From positions 21,700,001 through 21,764,000 of the forward strand of contig CM075943.1 of NCBI GenBank assembly GCA_038030265.1: DNA of 64,000 bases, given 5' to 3'. Origin of the DNA: Corythucha ciliata (Eukaryota > Arthropoda > Insecta > Hemiptera > Tingidae). Shown here piece by piece: positions 1 through 11,423 of the stretch. Under the pieces are notes generated by a model, which saw only the letters and a program-made list of their open reading frames with translations, had not been told where the DNA came from and searched no databases. A program made the position numbers and the translations under genes. Within the stretch, counting starts at the first letter, position 1; every line of letters begins with the position of its first letter.

Positions 1-1215
1 CTTATTTAGTGCTTCTTTTCCCTTCATCAGTCAATTAGCGATTTTTTTCGATTTTAGCCGCGCATTAGCGACTTTTCTGAATTTTTGCAGTCAACTCTTG
101 TTTTTTCTGATTTTAGCCACCGCAATGAGCGATTTTTCTCAATTTCATTCATGAATTATATATTAGCACTTTTCCTTAATTTTTGCTGCGAGTCAGATAA
201 ATTTGCGAAAAACTCTAATTCGCGGCTGAAATTTAAAAGAATGGCTAATTACTAGCTAAAGTTGGATAAACGGCAAAAATTGAGAATTAAGTAACTGCTA
301 AAATGGAGAAAAGCCGTAAATTCGCTAATTGAAATAGACAAAAAGCGCTGATTATAGTGGCTAAAATAGGGACAATCCTAATTCGCGGACAAAGTGAAAA
401 GAGTCGCTAATTCATGGTCAAAAGTGGGGGAAATATTAATTCACCGATACAAATGAAAAGAAAAGGCCCCCCCCCCCCTTGAAGGCGGCACTGATTAGCG
501 ATCTTTCTTTATTTACAAGTAAGCTAGGAGTTGCCTCAAGAATCCGCAAATTAGTGTTATCACAATTTGCGAAAGAGCGCTCTCAATTTTATCCAGCAAT
601 TAGCGATTTTTCTCATTTCACTTTTAGCGGTGAATTAGCGTTATTTCCAATTTGAGTTGTGAATTATTAGCATTTGTCCAAATGATATCGGCAAATGAGT
701 GATCATTCTCAATTTTATCCGCGAATTAGCAGTTTTTCTCAATTTTAGCTGCAGCTTTTGGATTAGCGAGTTTTCTCAATTCTATCCGAGAATTAACGTT
801 TTTTTAACTTATTTTCCTCTCTAATCTCTAATTTTACCCTCTCCATAATGAGCACTGTTCTCAATTTTAAGCGCGAATTTAGGGTGTTACTAAAGTGCAT
901 CCGCGAATCTGAGCTTTTCCTCAATCTTACCCGCAAATTATTTCTTTATTTTATTTTTAAGCGAGAATTACCGCTTTCACTCATTTCTAGTCCCGGCGAA
1001 ATCAGTGACTTTTCTTAAATTGATCCGCGATTTTTTTTTTTTTTTTTTTTTCATTTTAACTGCAAAAGAGCACATTTTGTCCAACAATAGCCGCGAATTT
1101 ACTACAAGTTTTCTTCTTTTTAGTCGAAAATCAGCGGGGTTTCTCGAATGTATCCGCGAATTATTGTATTATTTCTAAATTTCAGCCGCGAATTATCCCA
1201 TTTTAGTGCGTTTCT
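1..1215. repeat. Degenerate ~30-bp tandem array, family A
   Basis: A long array of imperfect units built around 'gcgaattagcg', a T-rich stretch and 'tctcaattttagcc', repeating about every 28-32 bp. Units read forward at 1-180, as the reverse complement from about 190 to 465 ('gctaattcgcggctaaa' type), and forward again from about 540. Units differ at many positions, so the array is old. A poly-C run of about 10 sits at the second switch (469-478) and a poly-T run near 1028-1050. No coding potential is seen. Confidence 0.8.
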
Positions 1216-1222
1216 TTTTGAA

Positions 1223-2650
1223 AATGCACTATCGGTCTCGTCGTGATGGTGGCGAACATGGGTCATGTTATGTTTTTTTGTGTTTCAGAACCTCTAGAAC
1301 ACGAATTCAGTGTAGTGTGACCACATTTGAAAGAAGTAGTTCCCGAGGACGCTTATGACAGAATGTAGGGCACAACAGAATAGGACGCCTGAAAACATCA
1401 GATTAATGTTAAAATTGTTGTTGACTCGGTTTGAATGAGCCAAATCCGCAAAATTAGGTTTTGAAATGGGTGAAAATCCGCAAGTATTGAGATTTGTAAG
1501 GGGAAAAATGACGGAGTTTGGGTTTTGCATAATAATTCAAATTCGGGAACTTGGTTTTTGGAAGAGTCTTTGTTTCCTGAAATGGTTAATTCAACTACAA
1601 AACTGATTTTAGTAAGAGCAGCCCCACGAAATTTAATTTTGAAAAGCGTGCAAATGCAGAAATTTGTTTGAAGGAGTGGAACCCACGAAATTTGGATTTT
1701 GAAGTATCAAACCCCACGAAATAGGGATTTGAACGAGACGAATCTGCCAAATTTAGTTTTGGAATAGCAAAAATCCGCGTATAGTAAGTTCTTTAGAGTC
1801 TGGAAGTTGGGAGAATTTGGTTTTGACAGTGCCAAACACGCGGGATCGGTGTTGAAGCAGACTGGGGTGAAAACGGTTCTGGGGGTATTGCGGCTCTAAG
1901 CCCTGCGCAGCTTTTTAAAAAGATGAACGTGCAAGACTTTTGGAGTTAACCGGACGTTATAAGTTGAGACCGAAGAAAAGTAGGACAAAAAAAAAGGACA
2001 CTTTTGACCTCTCCCCGGACACCTGAAAAATGAACCCAGACGTCCCCGGACGCTCTAAAACAGTTGGAAATATCGAAGGAAAGTGTAGGACGTCTGGTCA
2101 CCCTATTTCAGTGGTCTTCAGAATTTTTACATAATTATTTATATCTCTAGTTCAAAATAGCGTTAAAATTCACCAGTTCATCCTAGCGCTCCCAAATTTG
2201 GCTCAAACATTTAATGTAACAAAGACCTTCAGTCGCAGTAGAAAATCGAACATTTTGAAGGGGGAGAGGGTAGAAATAGGGGAAAATATTTGCAAATTTA
2301 GCCAAAATTCACACGTTTATCCTAACACATCAGGATATTTTTCAAAAAATTGCAGAGTGGGGGGGAAGGAGATTGTAGGGGATACAAATTTAAAAATCCC
2401 CAAAAGTCACTCGTGTCGGCGCCCTTCGAAAACCACCGAAACTTTTCGACATTGTAGAAGAGAGGGGGAGTTGACAATATGGGATGAATTTCGGCTCAAT
2501 CAAACCGCTGGTAGTGAACAGTTGGGTGGGAGGAGGGTCGACGCAAGTATTAATGTAACAATAACAACAGCATAAAATGAAATGCACTCTTTCCGACCGC
2601 CAGCTGCTGGAGCGAAATTCGAACGCATGTGAAAAAACAATTTTTTCCCA
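1223..2650 (+). repeat. Dispersed composite repeat D1, copy 1
   Basis: The left edge (1223-1312, with 'ggtctcgtcgtgatggtgg') and the right part (2150-2620, with 'gcactctttccgaccg') match the block at 11312-12910 in the same order and orientation. The two copies are about 10.1 kb apart. The internal part 2152-2270 recurs almost exactly at 3117-3236. The middle (about 1410-1880) is occupied by a family B array. The short ORFs here (for example 2198-2575) overlap repeat sequence and show no recognisable domain. Probably a degraded transposable element of unknown class. Confidence 0.65.
1410..1880. repeat. Degenerate ~30-bp array, family B
   Basis: Imperfect units of the form 'aaatccgcgaaatttgg' followed by 'tttttgaagagtc' repeat roughly every 30-35 bp. 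The same family is seen at 46540-47020 and 63800-64000. Distinct in sequence from family A but of similar period. Confidence 0.65.
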
Positions 2651-2699
2651 AATGTCGTCTCGAAGTTGCCTCGGAAAACAACAAATAGTTTTTTCAATA

Positions 2700-2960
2700 C
2701 CCGTTCAATAGGCCGTGAATTGCGCTTTTATTTCCGAATTACCGTTTTTCTCCATTTTTAGGCACAAATAAGTGATTCTTCTTGCTTTGAATAACGCTTT
2801 ACCATTATTTTAACCGCGATTATTAGCGCTTTTAATAAACTTTTTGCCCCCAAGATTAGTACATTTGCGCGTACTTTTTCAATTTTAGCCTCCTATTAAG
2901 AGCCTACTGAAAGGATTAGCGCATATTTTCTCTATTTCTACAGCGAAGTTGTATTCATAG
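2700..2960. repeat. Family A array fragment
   Basis: Several degenerate units of the 'gaattagcg...ctcaattttagcc' type in forward orientation. No gene is seen. Confidence 0.6.
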
Positions 2961-3109
2961 TCCCATGCAGTGCTGGTTAATAGTGAGTTATTGCATGACC
3001 ATCTGACGGTTAAAGTTAACGGTTATGTGACGCAGAGCCGAAACTAGGGATTTTAGGAGGGGGGGGGGCAAGCTCTATTTTGCCACCTTTACCTTCCTCC
3101 TTATTTATA

Positions 3110-3240
3110 TTTCTAGTTCAAAATAGCGTTAAAATTCACCAGTTCATCCTAGCGCTCCCAAATTTGGCTCAAACATTTAATGTAACAAAGACCGTCAGTC
3201 GCAGTAGAAAATCGAACATTTTGAAGGGGGAGAGGGGGCT
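3110..3240 (+). repeat. Partial third copy of repeat D1
   Basis: About 120 bp nearly identical to 2152-2270, including 'cagttcatcctagcgctccc'. A short T-rich stretch before it (3080-3110) also recurs just after it (3241-3270), which suggests local duplication. From here to 4320 I see no gene or recognisable element beyond a poly-C run near 3892-3902. Confidence 0.7.
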
Positions 3241-4319
3241 CTATTTTGCCACCTTTACCTTCCTCCTCACCAAAGAGTTCCAAAATCCTGTAATGTTCAC
3301 CTTCAATCACTTTCGAATCGGTGGTAAGGTTAATACAAGTTAGGTGTAACCCCTCCTTAGGATCTTGGTCTCTAAATAGTTTTCTTTTGACACGTTCGTT
3401 TCATACCGCTATTGAATCAATAAGAGGCAAAATCCAGGTAGCGTGGAAACCAGCCAACTCGGACTTAAAAGAGCCGAAACCACGAAATATATGTATGTAT
3501 TACTGAGCGAGCGAAAATGCGTGAAATTTGGCTTTGGAGGAGCCACTTCAACGACATATTCATTTTAATGATCGGAAATCTGCCTTTGGGATGAATGAAA
3601 CAAAATCAGTGAATTCAGTTTTTGAATGTGCCAAATGGGAAACTTGCATGAATGCCCGATTGGGGGGAAAAGTATACCAGTGAATTGGCACATGCGGACA
3701 ACGATATCAACAGTAGTTGCAGCCCGATTGGTGCGTCTGGTGATTTTTAAATAAATTTCGAAGTTTTTCAGTAGGGGATGGATAGTGCGAGGGAAAAGTT
3801 ACGTCAAAGAGCAGTTTTGAAGCATTTGAGGAAACTCTAAAATGTTTTGTTTACAAATAACAAGAAAAATTAAACCCCAGAAAACGCAACTCCCCCCCCC
3901 CTTCCTCACACTATCCATTTCAGTGACTGCCATTTGACGTGATCAAACCCTCTCTCAATTTTTTTAAAAATTCGCCTAAAAAAACCCTTGATTGATTTCA
4001 ATGTTTAATGTGGGCAATTGTATATTGATGAAGACGAGCCCTCTTCATCAAGAACACCAGGGATTGAAAAATGTGCAAGTTCCCCATTAGTTTTCCGAAT
4101 TATCGAATTTGAGCTAAAATTCTATCAGCGGAATTGCAAGTCAAGGGTCTAAATTTTCACGGGATTTGTTAGTTTCCTGCCTTTATTTAATCCTAATTGC
4201 AAGTTCCTGTTATGTATAGTTTACTTTTGATCCTGATGAATTTCTTTTAGCAAAAGAAATCTTTTTTTGCGTGCTTAATAAATTAGTACTATAAATAAAC
4301 GTTTTAATAAGTAGGTATT

Positions 4320-4440
4320 AACGTTTTTCTCGTCGATTTCATCCGTGAATCAGCGCTTTTGCACAGTTTTAGATGTGAGTGAGCCGTTCTTTCTCAATTT
4401 TAGCTGCGAGTTACCGCTTTTCATTCTTGTGATTATTGGA
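4320..4440. repeat. Family A array fragment
   Basis: Three to four degenerate forward units. The following stretch 4441-5334 holds short ORFs on both strands (for example 4724-5074 +) with no recognisable domain. It is treated as the 5' flank of the RBBP5 gene. Confidence 0.55.
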
Positions 4441-5334
4441 GCTTGCTACGGGGTTCGAAGGTGCCCCAAATGAGAGGGAATTGTTACATTATAGCCGTAA
4501 AGGATGCCGTCTGAAAATGCTCCGGCGCAATGACAAACCGTTTTTGTTCTTTGTCTCTTTACTGAGTCTGGCCGAGTCCAAATTCTCTATGAAAGAGGTC
4601 GTCAAAGATGGGACGTGTAGACGGTTTTTAAAAAATAATAATTTAAGGTTGTAATACATACCACTAAAGCCCGGTCTACATTTAAGATGACGCCTAAAAT
4701 CCGAAAGCCACGTTAATTTTTTCATGCGTCCTGCGGAGGCGTACACGTCTTATGTAACGAGGCTTAATGATTTTAGAGTCGTTTCCTGGTATAAGATTTT
4801 CAACTTTTGGATTACCTATTTGACTTCTTTTTTATTAGTTCTGACTTCTGAGTTTTCGTGCTCCCGGGCTGCGGGATGGAGGCAAGAACTTACCAGATGT
4901 TTCGGTGAAATAAACCGCAGGCTGAGGTCCTCCATGAAGCCCAAAAACCACATTGCCTTTGGGAGCGCAACGCAAGGTTCATTGCTCAGGTTCTGTCAAC
5001 GCAGATTCAGGCAACTGCCAATTGCCCAGTACAATCGAAATTCAACCTTTTTGATTTGTGGTCCATTTTCTTAGACTTCTTAGCTTTCAAGATTACTCTC
5101 TGCAGATTCCTAACCGGATCGACCACCATCGTCAGTTTCCCGCTTTGTGGTACAGGAAGGTTATGAAGTTGAAGGCCAATCACGCATATCAATTAGCTTC
5201 TGACCCGGAGATTTTGTTTATGTTTGACTCCCAAGTTGAGTTCATTTTACTTTGAAACTTGAATCTTTTAAATGAAGGAAGAGGTACTCAATGAGTGATT
5301 TTCTGCAAGCGTATTAATTAACTAACCATCAGAG

Positions 5335-7216
5335 ATGAACCTTGAATTGTTAGGTAAGTATTTTTAATCGGTCGTTAGTTTCCTTTCTTTACTAGAACTT
5401 TCAATTCTGTTCAGAATCTTTCGGGCAAAATTACCCTGAAGAATTCGATGGAACCCTAGATTGCATATCTTTAGCCGTCACCTGCGCCTTTAATAAAAGA
5501 GGGACACTGCTGGCAGTAGGCTGTAATGACGGGCGTATTGTTATTTGGGACTTCTTAACTCGAGGGATTGCCAAGATTTTAACTGCACACATGCACCCTG
5601 TATGTTCCCTAAGGTAACCAACTTTCTGCACGTAATTAAATGAATACTTCATTGAATGAAGGGGTTTGTTCAGTTGGTCCAGGGATGGACACAAATTGCT
5701 AAGCGCGTCTACAGACAACAGTAGTTGCATCTGGGAGGTAGTGACGGGGGAATGTGAACATAAATTCAGGTTCCCCTCTCCGATTTTGAAAGCTCAGTAC
5801 CATCCGAGGAATGACAAAGTGTTCTTAGTCTGTCCATTGAGACATGCGGCGGTTGTTGTTGACATTGACGGCCGACATGACGTTGTTCCGTTAGATGACG
5901 AGGTTAGTGGGCCTTTTTTTTGCCCTGTACTTGAGCTTTTTATTGATTTTTCTATATTTGCAGGCTGATATGACCATTGTCGCATCTTTCGATAGACGAG
6001 GCCTTCACATATACACTGGAAATTCCAAAGGAAAGGTTTCTGTTTTCTCTTACCCAGACTTGAGTCTCAAGGCGTCGTTCAGAGTTGCTGCAAGCGCCAC
6101 AGCTATTAAAAGCATAGAATTTGCTAGAAGGGGCGAGTAAGTACACTTACGACCTGTCAACTGCGTTACATCATATAAGCTAACCTAATCTGTGAATGCT
6201 TCTCTGTTAACCCTAAATTGATCCATTTCGTTATAAAGTTGTTTTTTAGTCAACACCGGAGACAGAATTATCAGGGTTTACAATGCCAATGACATATTTT
6301 CCTGTCGCCAAGATGCAGAAGCTGAGCCGAAGCATAAACTTCAAGATTTAGTCAACAAGTGAGACTCCAGGGGGATTCTGGAGGATCTTTATGTGTGAAG
6401 TTAACTAATGGTTTACACCTTGCAGAACAATGTGGAAAAAGTGCTGCTTTTCTGGTGATGGCGAGTACGTCTGTGCTGGATCGGCGAGGCAACACGCCCT
6501 TTACATATGGGAGAAAGGTTACGGAAATTTAGTCAAAATATTACACGGAACAAAAGGAGAGCTTTTGCTTGATGTCGCGGTATAGCTTCTTTTTCATTTT
6601 TGGTGTTTTTGTCGCCCGCATTAAAATTGAGATTGATTTTTCAGTGGCATCCCGTAAGGCCTATTATTGCTTCGATAAGCAGTGGCGTTGTATCTGTCTG
6701 GGCCCAAAACCAAGTTGAAAATTGGTCAGCCTTCGCGCCTGACTTCAAAGAACTTGACGAAAATGTCGAGTATGAAGAGAGAGAGAGTGAGTTCGATCAG
6801 AGTGACGAAGACAAGTCCGTGACGACTGGGCCGGCCAAAGAAGACGAGGACTTGGAAGTGGATGTAACGTCCATTGAGCCTGTAGTCGCGTTCTGCAGTT
6901 CGGACGAGGAAATGGAAGAGGCGAAGATCCTGCAATTTCTCCCCATTGCCCCTGAAGTTGAAGATCCTGAGGAAGGTCCCAACTTACTTCCGCCGCCCTC
7001 CGCTGAAAGTCACCCCAAATATAGAAGCTACGATATTCATCTCGAAGGCTCCATAACAGACGGTAAGCGACTTGCATATTTTTCAGGTGGGGTAATTCCC
7101 AAGTTTGCTTATTTTTTAAAACATGTTCAGAACCTCATCCGTTGTTGAGCAATAAAAGTGGAAAGGAAAAGCAGACTTCTGGGAAGAAGGGCCCGAAACG
7201 TTTCGGTAAAATTTAA
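5335..7216 (+). CDS. RBBP5: Retinoblastoma-binding protein 5, WD40 subunit of SET1/MLL complexes (8 exons)
   Basis: Nuclear scaffold subunit of the WDR5-RBBP5-ASH2L-DPY30 core that activates SET1/MLL H3K4 methyltransferases. Coding exons: 5335-5353, 5415-5613, 5674-5902, 5964-6136, 6239-6358, 6426-6579, 6645-7062 and 7131-7216. All have GT-AG borders and compatible phases, totalling 1398 nt (465 aa). The start is ATG-AAC-CTT-GAA, matching the conserved MNLELL start of the family. The N-terminal ~330 residues are the WD40 propeller (VGCNDGRIVIWDFLTRG, WSRDGHKL, SSGVVSVWAQNQVENW). Then come the ASH2L-contact segment (FKELDENVEYEERESEFD) and the WDR5-binding acidic segment (EVDVTSIEPV). The tail is Lys-rich and shorter than in vertebrates (human 538 aa). 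The true acceptor of exon 5 is the AG at 6237-6238, which restores DCFLVNTGDR; a T-rich AG 10 bp downstream would break the frame. Confidence 0.97.
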
Positions 7217-7224
7217 ACTTAGAT

Positions 7225-7230
7225 AATAAA
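7225..7230 (+). terminator. AATAAA polyadenylation signal of RBBP5
   Basis: A canonical AATAAA lies 9 bp after the RBBP5 stop codon. No other signal lies close by on this strand, so the 3' UTR is probably very short. Confidence 0.6.
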
Positions 7231-7250
7231 TTATGTCTATATTTCTAACT

Positions 7251-7708
7251 TCATGTCGTTTTATTTATTAAGTCTTTGATACGTTTCCTTTTTGACGGCC
7301 TCTTTTGGCACAATTTATTCAGAAAGGTCCGTTTTTTAACGTTTGGGCTCAGCCATAAATAATATTCCATTTTCAAGTCATTCACTGGACAATTGAACAC
7401 ACCGCGGAACACCGTAGTGTCCCACCGTCGCGTTGTTAGTCTCGTCACCCGGGGTCGCTTTGATGTTCTGCAGTAGGCGTAACGCTCGTCAGTGAGGACC
7501 GCTAGAGCAGTTTTCGGTTTAACGGTTCTGAAGCGGGCTCGCGGAGTTGCAGGTAAGTAGAGTTGAGGGAGAGTAAATGTGCAACGATTGGCTGTCGTCT
7601 CGCAAGGTGGACGAAGACTTTTGAAGCAACCGAACAAGTTGTGTCCGTGGTGCTTGCGACCGCAAGTTGGGAATCCTTGGCATTCGAGGGCTCTACAAAG
7701 GAATACAT
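7251..7708 (-). CDS. Unrecognised minus-strand candidate, convergent with RBBP5
   Basis: Two overlapping open frames occupy a locally GC-richer stretch: 7502-7708 (68 codons) and 7251-7637 (128 codons). The longer one ends in a very basic tail (CQKRPSKRKRIKDLINK), and a TTTATT (AATAAA on the minus strand) overlaps its end, so a short convergent gene with a compact 3' end is possible. I recognise no family in either frame. On the plus strand the same stretch has a good donor (cag|gtaagt at 7549-7550), so a plus-strand non-coding first exon is an alternative. Low confidence. Confidence 0.22.
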
Positions 7709-7789
7709 TTCGTTAATTAAGCCTTTTTCATTAAGTTCGTCTTGCCTTTATAGATCATGCGCGCACGGCTAAAAGAAGAAACATAAATT

Positions 7790-9050
7790 TGTTTTTTACT
7801 TATTGGCCTCTCAGAAACTAATGAGACGTTGACTTCTGTCCATTTATCGGTGACTATTCATACCAAGAATTTATCGCATGCTAATAAGCATCTTTGCTTG
7901 CGAATAGATCACCGCGTCTCATCACGTTTACGCTTACTTCAGGAGGGACCACTTGCATGATTCAACGATGAATGATCCAATACTTATTTTGGGCTGGGCT
8001 CAGCTCGCACGCCGTACCTAATTTAAGCCATTAGACTTCACATCGCGCCACTTATTTGCCAATGCAGACCCTCACTGCTGCCTTCGTGAATACTAATCAA
8101 GTGGAGAGCGCCTGGACTAAAATCACTCCAGGGCGCATAAGGTACGAAACCACTCAAAGGACTAGCTACGAACCAACGGACCAAATGCCCATGGAGTAGT
8201 TAGGAGGAAGCGTAGGGACAGGAAATTGGGTTTGACCCCTTTGACATTGGTTTGCTCAAGGATGCCACTCACTATTGCAGAGTGCATTTCATCTTCATCT
8301 GTACTAAATTACAGAAATCTATACTTACATTAGCGCCGTTAAAAAAATTAATGCGTCTATTTCAGTTATTTTGATCTGTGCTCCCTGTTTTGATCATTGT
8401 TTGTTGTTTCTAAGCAACGCTTGTCAGTTGTCATTTTTCTGGTTATTTGTTTTCATGGTTTTCAGTCTATGGAAACTTATACGTCTGTTTCTTTGGTACA
8501 CTCAGGGCCGTTCGCAGGGTCCCTAGGCGCAAGCGCTATTGAGCCCTCTACAGGCTACAGCGTATAGACAATTAATCAATTTGGCGGGAGTAAATATAGA
8601 CGAATATTTCGTGACTTAATTGAACATTTCCACGCGCGAATCATGGGGAGGGGGTGCGCGCCTCTCTCTGGGCCAAAAAACAAGTTGAATGATCATTGAA
8701 CACACAATCGAACACGCCACAAATTTAAATGCTGTATTTAACAAAGTGGTTTGATTCGTTTTTGTGTTGTGTCCCTTAGATATTATTGTTCGATTAACTA
8801 TATCCGGTCACGGCCAAATCACCCCTAAGGGGCCCCGTCAGCGCTTCTCAAGCTGGCAGAAAATGGAACCTTTTGCCTTTCTTCTGGTTTTAGGACGCTG
8901 TTCTTAGGGAAAGTTTCGGCTAATCCGCGTCTAAGATGTATGAAAGACCTGCAGTTTCTCAATCCAAGAGAAAATAGGTAAAAAGAGTTGAAAAGTGCTG
9001 TTCCATATAGGGCAAGTAAATCCATGACTGAAATTGAGATATAGTACACT
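7790..9050. other. No gene recognised
   Basis: Mixed-composition intergenic DNA with only short ORFs. Around 8505-8545 there is a 'cagggccg' stretch like those at 46321 and 59703, which may mark ends of a degraded repeat family. Nothing else stands out. Confidence 0.4.
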
Positions 9051-9059
9051 CGTTTACGG

Positions 9060-9345
9060 ATTTAAATTTGAGGAAAAGCGATCGTGAAAAGCGGTTTCTC
9101 GGCGCCACTTCCCGGCCAAAATTGGAAAAAAGTACTAATTTGCTGTTCTTTGGGCATGTATGGGCCATGAAACTGCGCGACAGCGCGAGAGAAAACACCT
9201 AAAATGGTGGAAATTCACGTATTCACGCATGACGTAGAAGAACGAAGCTCACTCGCGACTGAAATTGAGAAAAAACACCAATGCACGGCGGTTACGTGGT
9301 GCTATGTCCGAGCCAAAATTGAGAAAATACGGTAATTCGGTAATG
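9060..9345. repeat. Family A array, reverse orientation
   Basis: Degenerate units in the reverse-complement sense ('gctaattcgcggctaaaattgag' type), about 30 bp each. Confidence 0.6.
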
Positions 9346-9373
9346 GGACACATGACAAACGTTTGTTAAGAAA

Positions 9374-9895
9374 TATTGGCAGTCCCCTCCTCACCGGACC
9401 ATCCTAGGCACAACTGTGAATTCGAGGGAGTGGGGAGGCTGAAAATAAAGGAATTAATCTTTAAAGTAAATACTCACTTCTTTACTCGGAGTAATCCCCT
9501 AAATGTCCATAGATAGGGTCATCTAAGCTCAATTATTCAATTAATTGTCGGACACACTAGGAAAAAATGACATGCACTGACCCGATAGGTGCAGTTTGAG
9601 TTCCGAGAGGGGATTTCTCCTGGGTCGATTCGCTTTTTGCGTGGACTCCCGGGATAGCTCAGTTGGTTAGAGCACCTGGCGCGAAACTAGGAGATCGTGG
9701 GTTCGAATCCCACCTGGGGAGAATTTTTTTCTGGAACTCAAAACAAGTTAAGAAGTAAGTATTTAATTTAAAGATCAATAACTTTATTTTCAGCTTCCCC
9801 TTTCCCTCGAATTCACAGTTGTGACTATGGTGGTGCGGTGATCTAACCTCAATTATTCAATTAATATTGTCGGACACATTAGGAAAAACTATTAT
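9374..9895. repeat. Inverted and direct repeats flanking a tRNA-like sequence
   Basis: The left arm (about 9405-9480) is the inverted copy of 9745-9830: both carry the 'tcgaattcacagttgtg' core, the TTTATTTTCAGC stretch and the 'aagaagtaagtattta' stretch. In addition 'ctcaattattcaattaa' plus 'gtcggacacactagg' occurs directly at about 9528-9566 and 9848-9888. The same family builds the foldback at 13010-13985. The tRNA-like sequence lies in the loop. Confidence 0.6.
9647..9720 (+). tRNA. tRNA-like sequence, probably a tRNA pseudogene or SINE head
   Basis: A cloverleaf can be folded: D arm GCTC/GAGC with an A-box-like 'tagctcagttggttagagc'; anticodon stem CCTGG/CTAGG (9675-9679 with 9687-9691); short variable loop; perfect T arm GTGGG-TTCGAAT-CCCAC (9697-9713), which is also a B box. 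The acceptor stem (TCCCGGG with CTGGGGA) has a mismatch and a wobble, with an extra base before the D stem. The 7-nt anticodon loop is CGCGAAA, giving anticodon CGA but G instead of the near-universal U33. A Ser-CGA tRNA should also have a long variable arm, which is absent. This points to a decayed or tRNA-derived repeat rather than a working tRNA. Confidence 0.45.
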
Positions 9896-9909
9896 TCGTA
9901 GGTACCCAA

Positions 9910-10330
9910 AAATTGATAAACGCTAATGACGTCACTTCATTAATAACGCACGTGGCTAAAAGAAAGAGAACAGGCACGAGTTCGTGGCTGAAAGTATAAA
10001 AATCGCTATTATTCGAGGCCAAATTGGAGAAATAGAGAACAATAGCGCTCATTCGTGGATAAAAAGCGGTAATTTGAAGCTAAACTGGTGAAAATAAAGT
10101 GCCAATTTGCAGCGGAAATAGTTAGAAGAAGAAGAGCGCTATAGTTCGCACATGAAATTGGGGAAATAAACAGCTAATTCGCGGTTTAAAGTGACAAAAG
10201 TGCTTAAAATTGTGGAAAAATCGCTCATTCGCGGTTATAAGTAATTGAAAAAACTCGATAATTATTTTGCAGTTTCTGGCAGACAACTTATTGGCTAAAA
10301 ATTAAGAAAACGCCATAATTCAACGCTATG
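9910..10330. repeat. Family A array, reverse orientation
   Basis: Degenerate reverse-complement units such as 'gctaattcgcggtttaaa' at a spacing of about 30 bp. No gene is seen. Confidence 0.65.
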
Positions 10331-10489
10331 TAAAATATTTATTCATCATACAGGAGAGAAAACCCGTTCTTTTCCACACTCGAGCACTATAAGAAGGATG
10401 ACCAGATTTTTCCCAGACGAAAGAAGGACCCAGTTCCACTATTCTGCCACGGATTCTAGTTAGGACATGACCTTTGCCAATATTGTCAT

Positions 10490-10860
10490 TTGCCAAAACA
10501 CAAAATTGGCTTTTGAAGGAGCCAAAACTCATAATTGGCATTTTGATGGAGCAGAAACATGAAATTGGCTTTCGAAAGAGCCATTAACATGAAATTGACT
10601 TTTGATGAGGCCAAAACACAAAATTGGGTTTTTGAAAGAGTCAAAACACGACATTATGGCATTTGGAGGATTCAAAACACGAATTTGGCTTTTGAAGGAT
10701 CAAAAACACAAAATAGGCATTTGAAGGGGCCAAAACACAAAATTGGGTTTTTGAAAGAGTCAAAATACGAAATTGGCATTTGGAGGAGCACACAAAAAGT
10801 TGGGGTTCGAAAGAGCCGAAACACGAAATTGGCTTCCGGAGGATCCAAAACGGTGTAGGA
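10490..10860. repeat. ~30-bp tandem array of 'gccaaaacacaaaattgg' units
   Basis: About a dozen imperfect copies of a unit reading 'ccaaaacacaaaattggctt' then 'ttgaaggag'. The ORFs at 10559-10858 and on the other strand are produced by the array and are not genes. The stretch 10860-11310 shows nothing recognisable. Confidence 0.8.
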
Positions 10861-11423
10861 GAGGCCTGAAGAGGTGTTCGCCTGCAGCTAGCTCTGGAAT
10901 GGGATCCTGTCCCGCAGAAACTGTCTGGCGATCTCAGAAGTATTATCTCCTGGATCATGAAAAAAGTCCTCTGTGCAAGTGCCAGACACGATCAAATGAC
11001 CATGATTTTAATTACGGACTATATTCGAGACAATCTATTTTTCTTCACGAGGTCCTCCTGGCTCCCAGGAAGTACCCTATGTTTTGAAAGACGTAACTTA
11101 TAGGGTCCTTTCGAGAAAAGCAAAGACCACAGGACCATGAGCTGAAAAGAAGTACCGCGTCCTTCCAAAGTGAACATGATTCAACTGCGGAAAACATCGA
11201 CTTTTACCTAGTACTCGAGTGTGGAAAAGAACGGCTTTTCTCTCTTGAAATGATAAGTAATGTGAACATTATTCAACCCAAATAATAAATAAATCCACCA
11301 CTTTCATTCTGAAAATGCACTATTGGTCTCGTCGTGATGGTGGCAAACATGGGTCATGCCATGTTTTTTTCACGTTTCAGAACCTCTAGAACACGAATTC
11401 AGTGGTCTCCAGGATTCATATAT

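Noticed and set aside
1..1215. CRISPR-like array (units about 30 bp)
   Set aside because: Units are degenerate and contiguous with no conserved repeat/unique spacer alternation, and the DNA is eukaryotic.
4436..5255. Upstream gene before RBBP5
   Set aside because: Several short ORFs overlap in different frames, none with a recognised domain or plausible splice structure.
6194..6211. Micro-exon in RBBP5 intron 4 encoding a CFSVN-like string
   Set aside because: It lacks GT-AG borders. The acceptor at 6237-6238 restores the conserved reading directly.
9647..9720. Functional tRNA-Ser(CGA)
   Set aside because: G at position 33, an imperfect acceptor stem and no long variable arm. Retained only as a tRNA-like repeat.
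10559..10958. ORFs of about 100 codons on both strands
   Set aside because: Translations of a short tandem array with periodic residues; no independent evidence.
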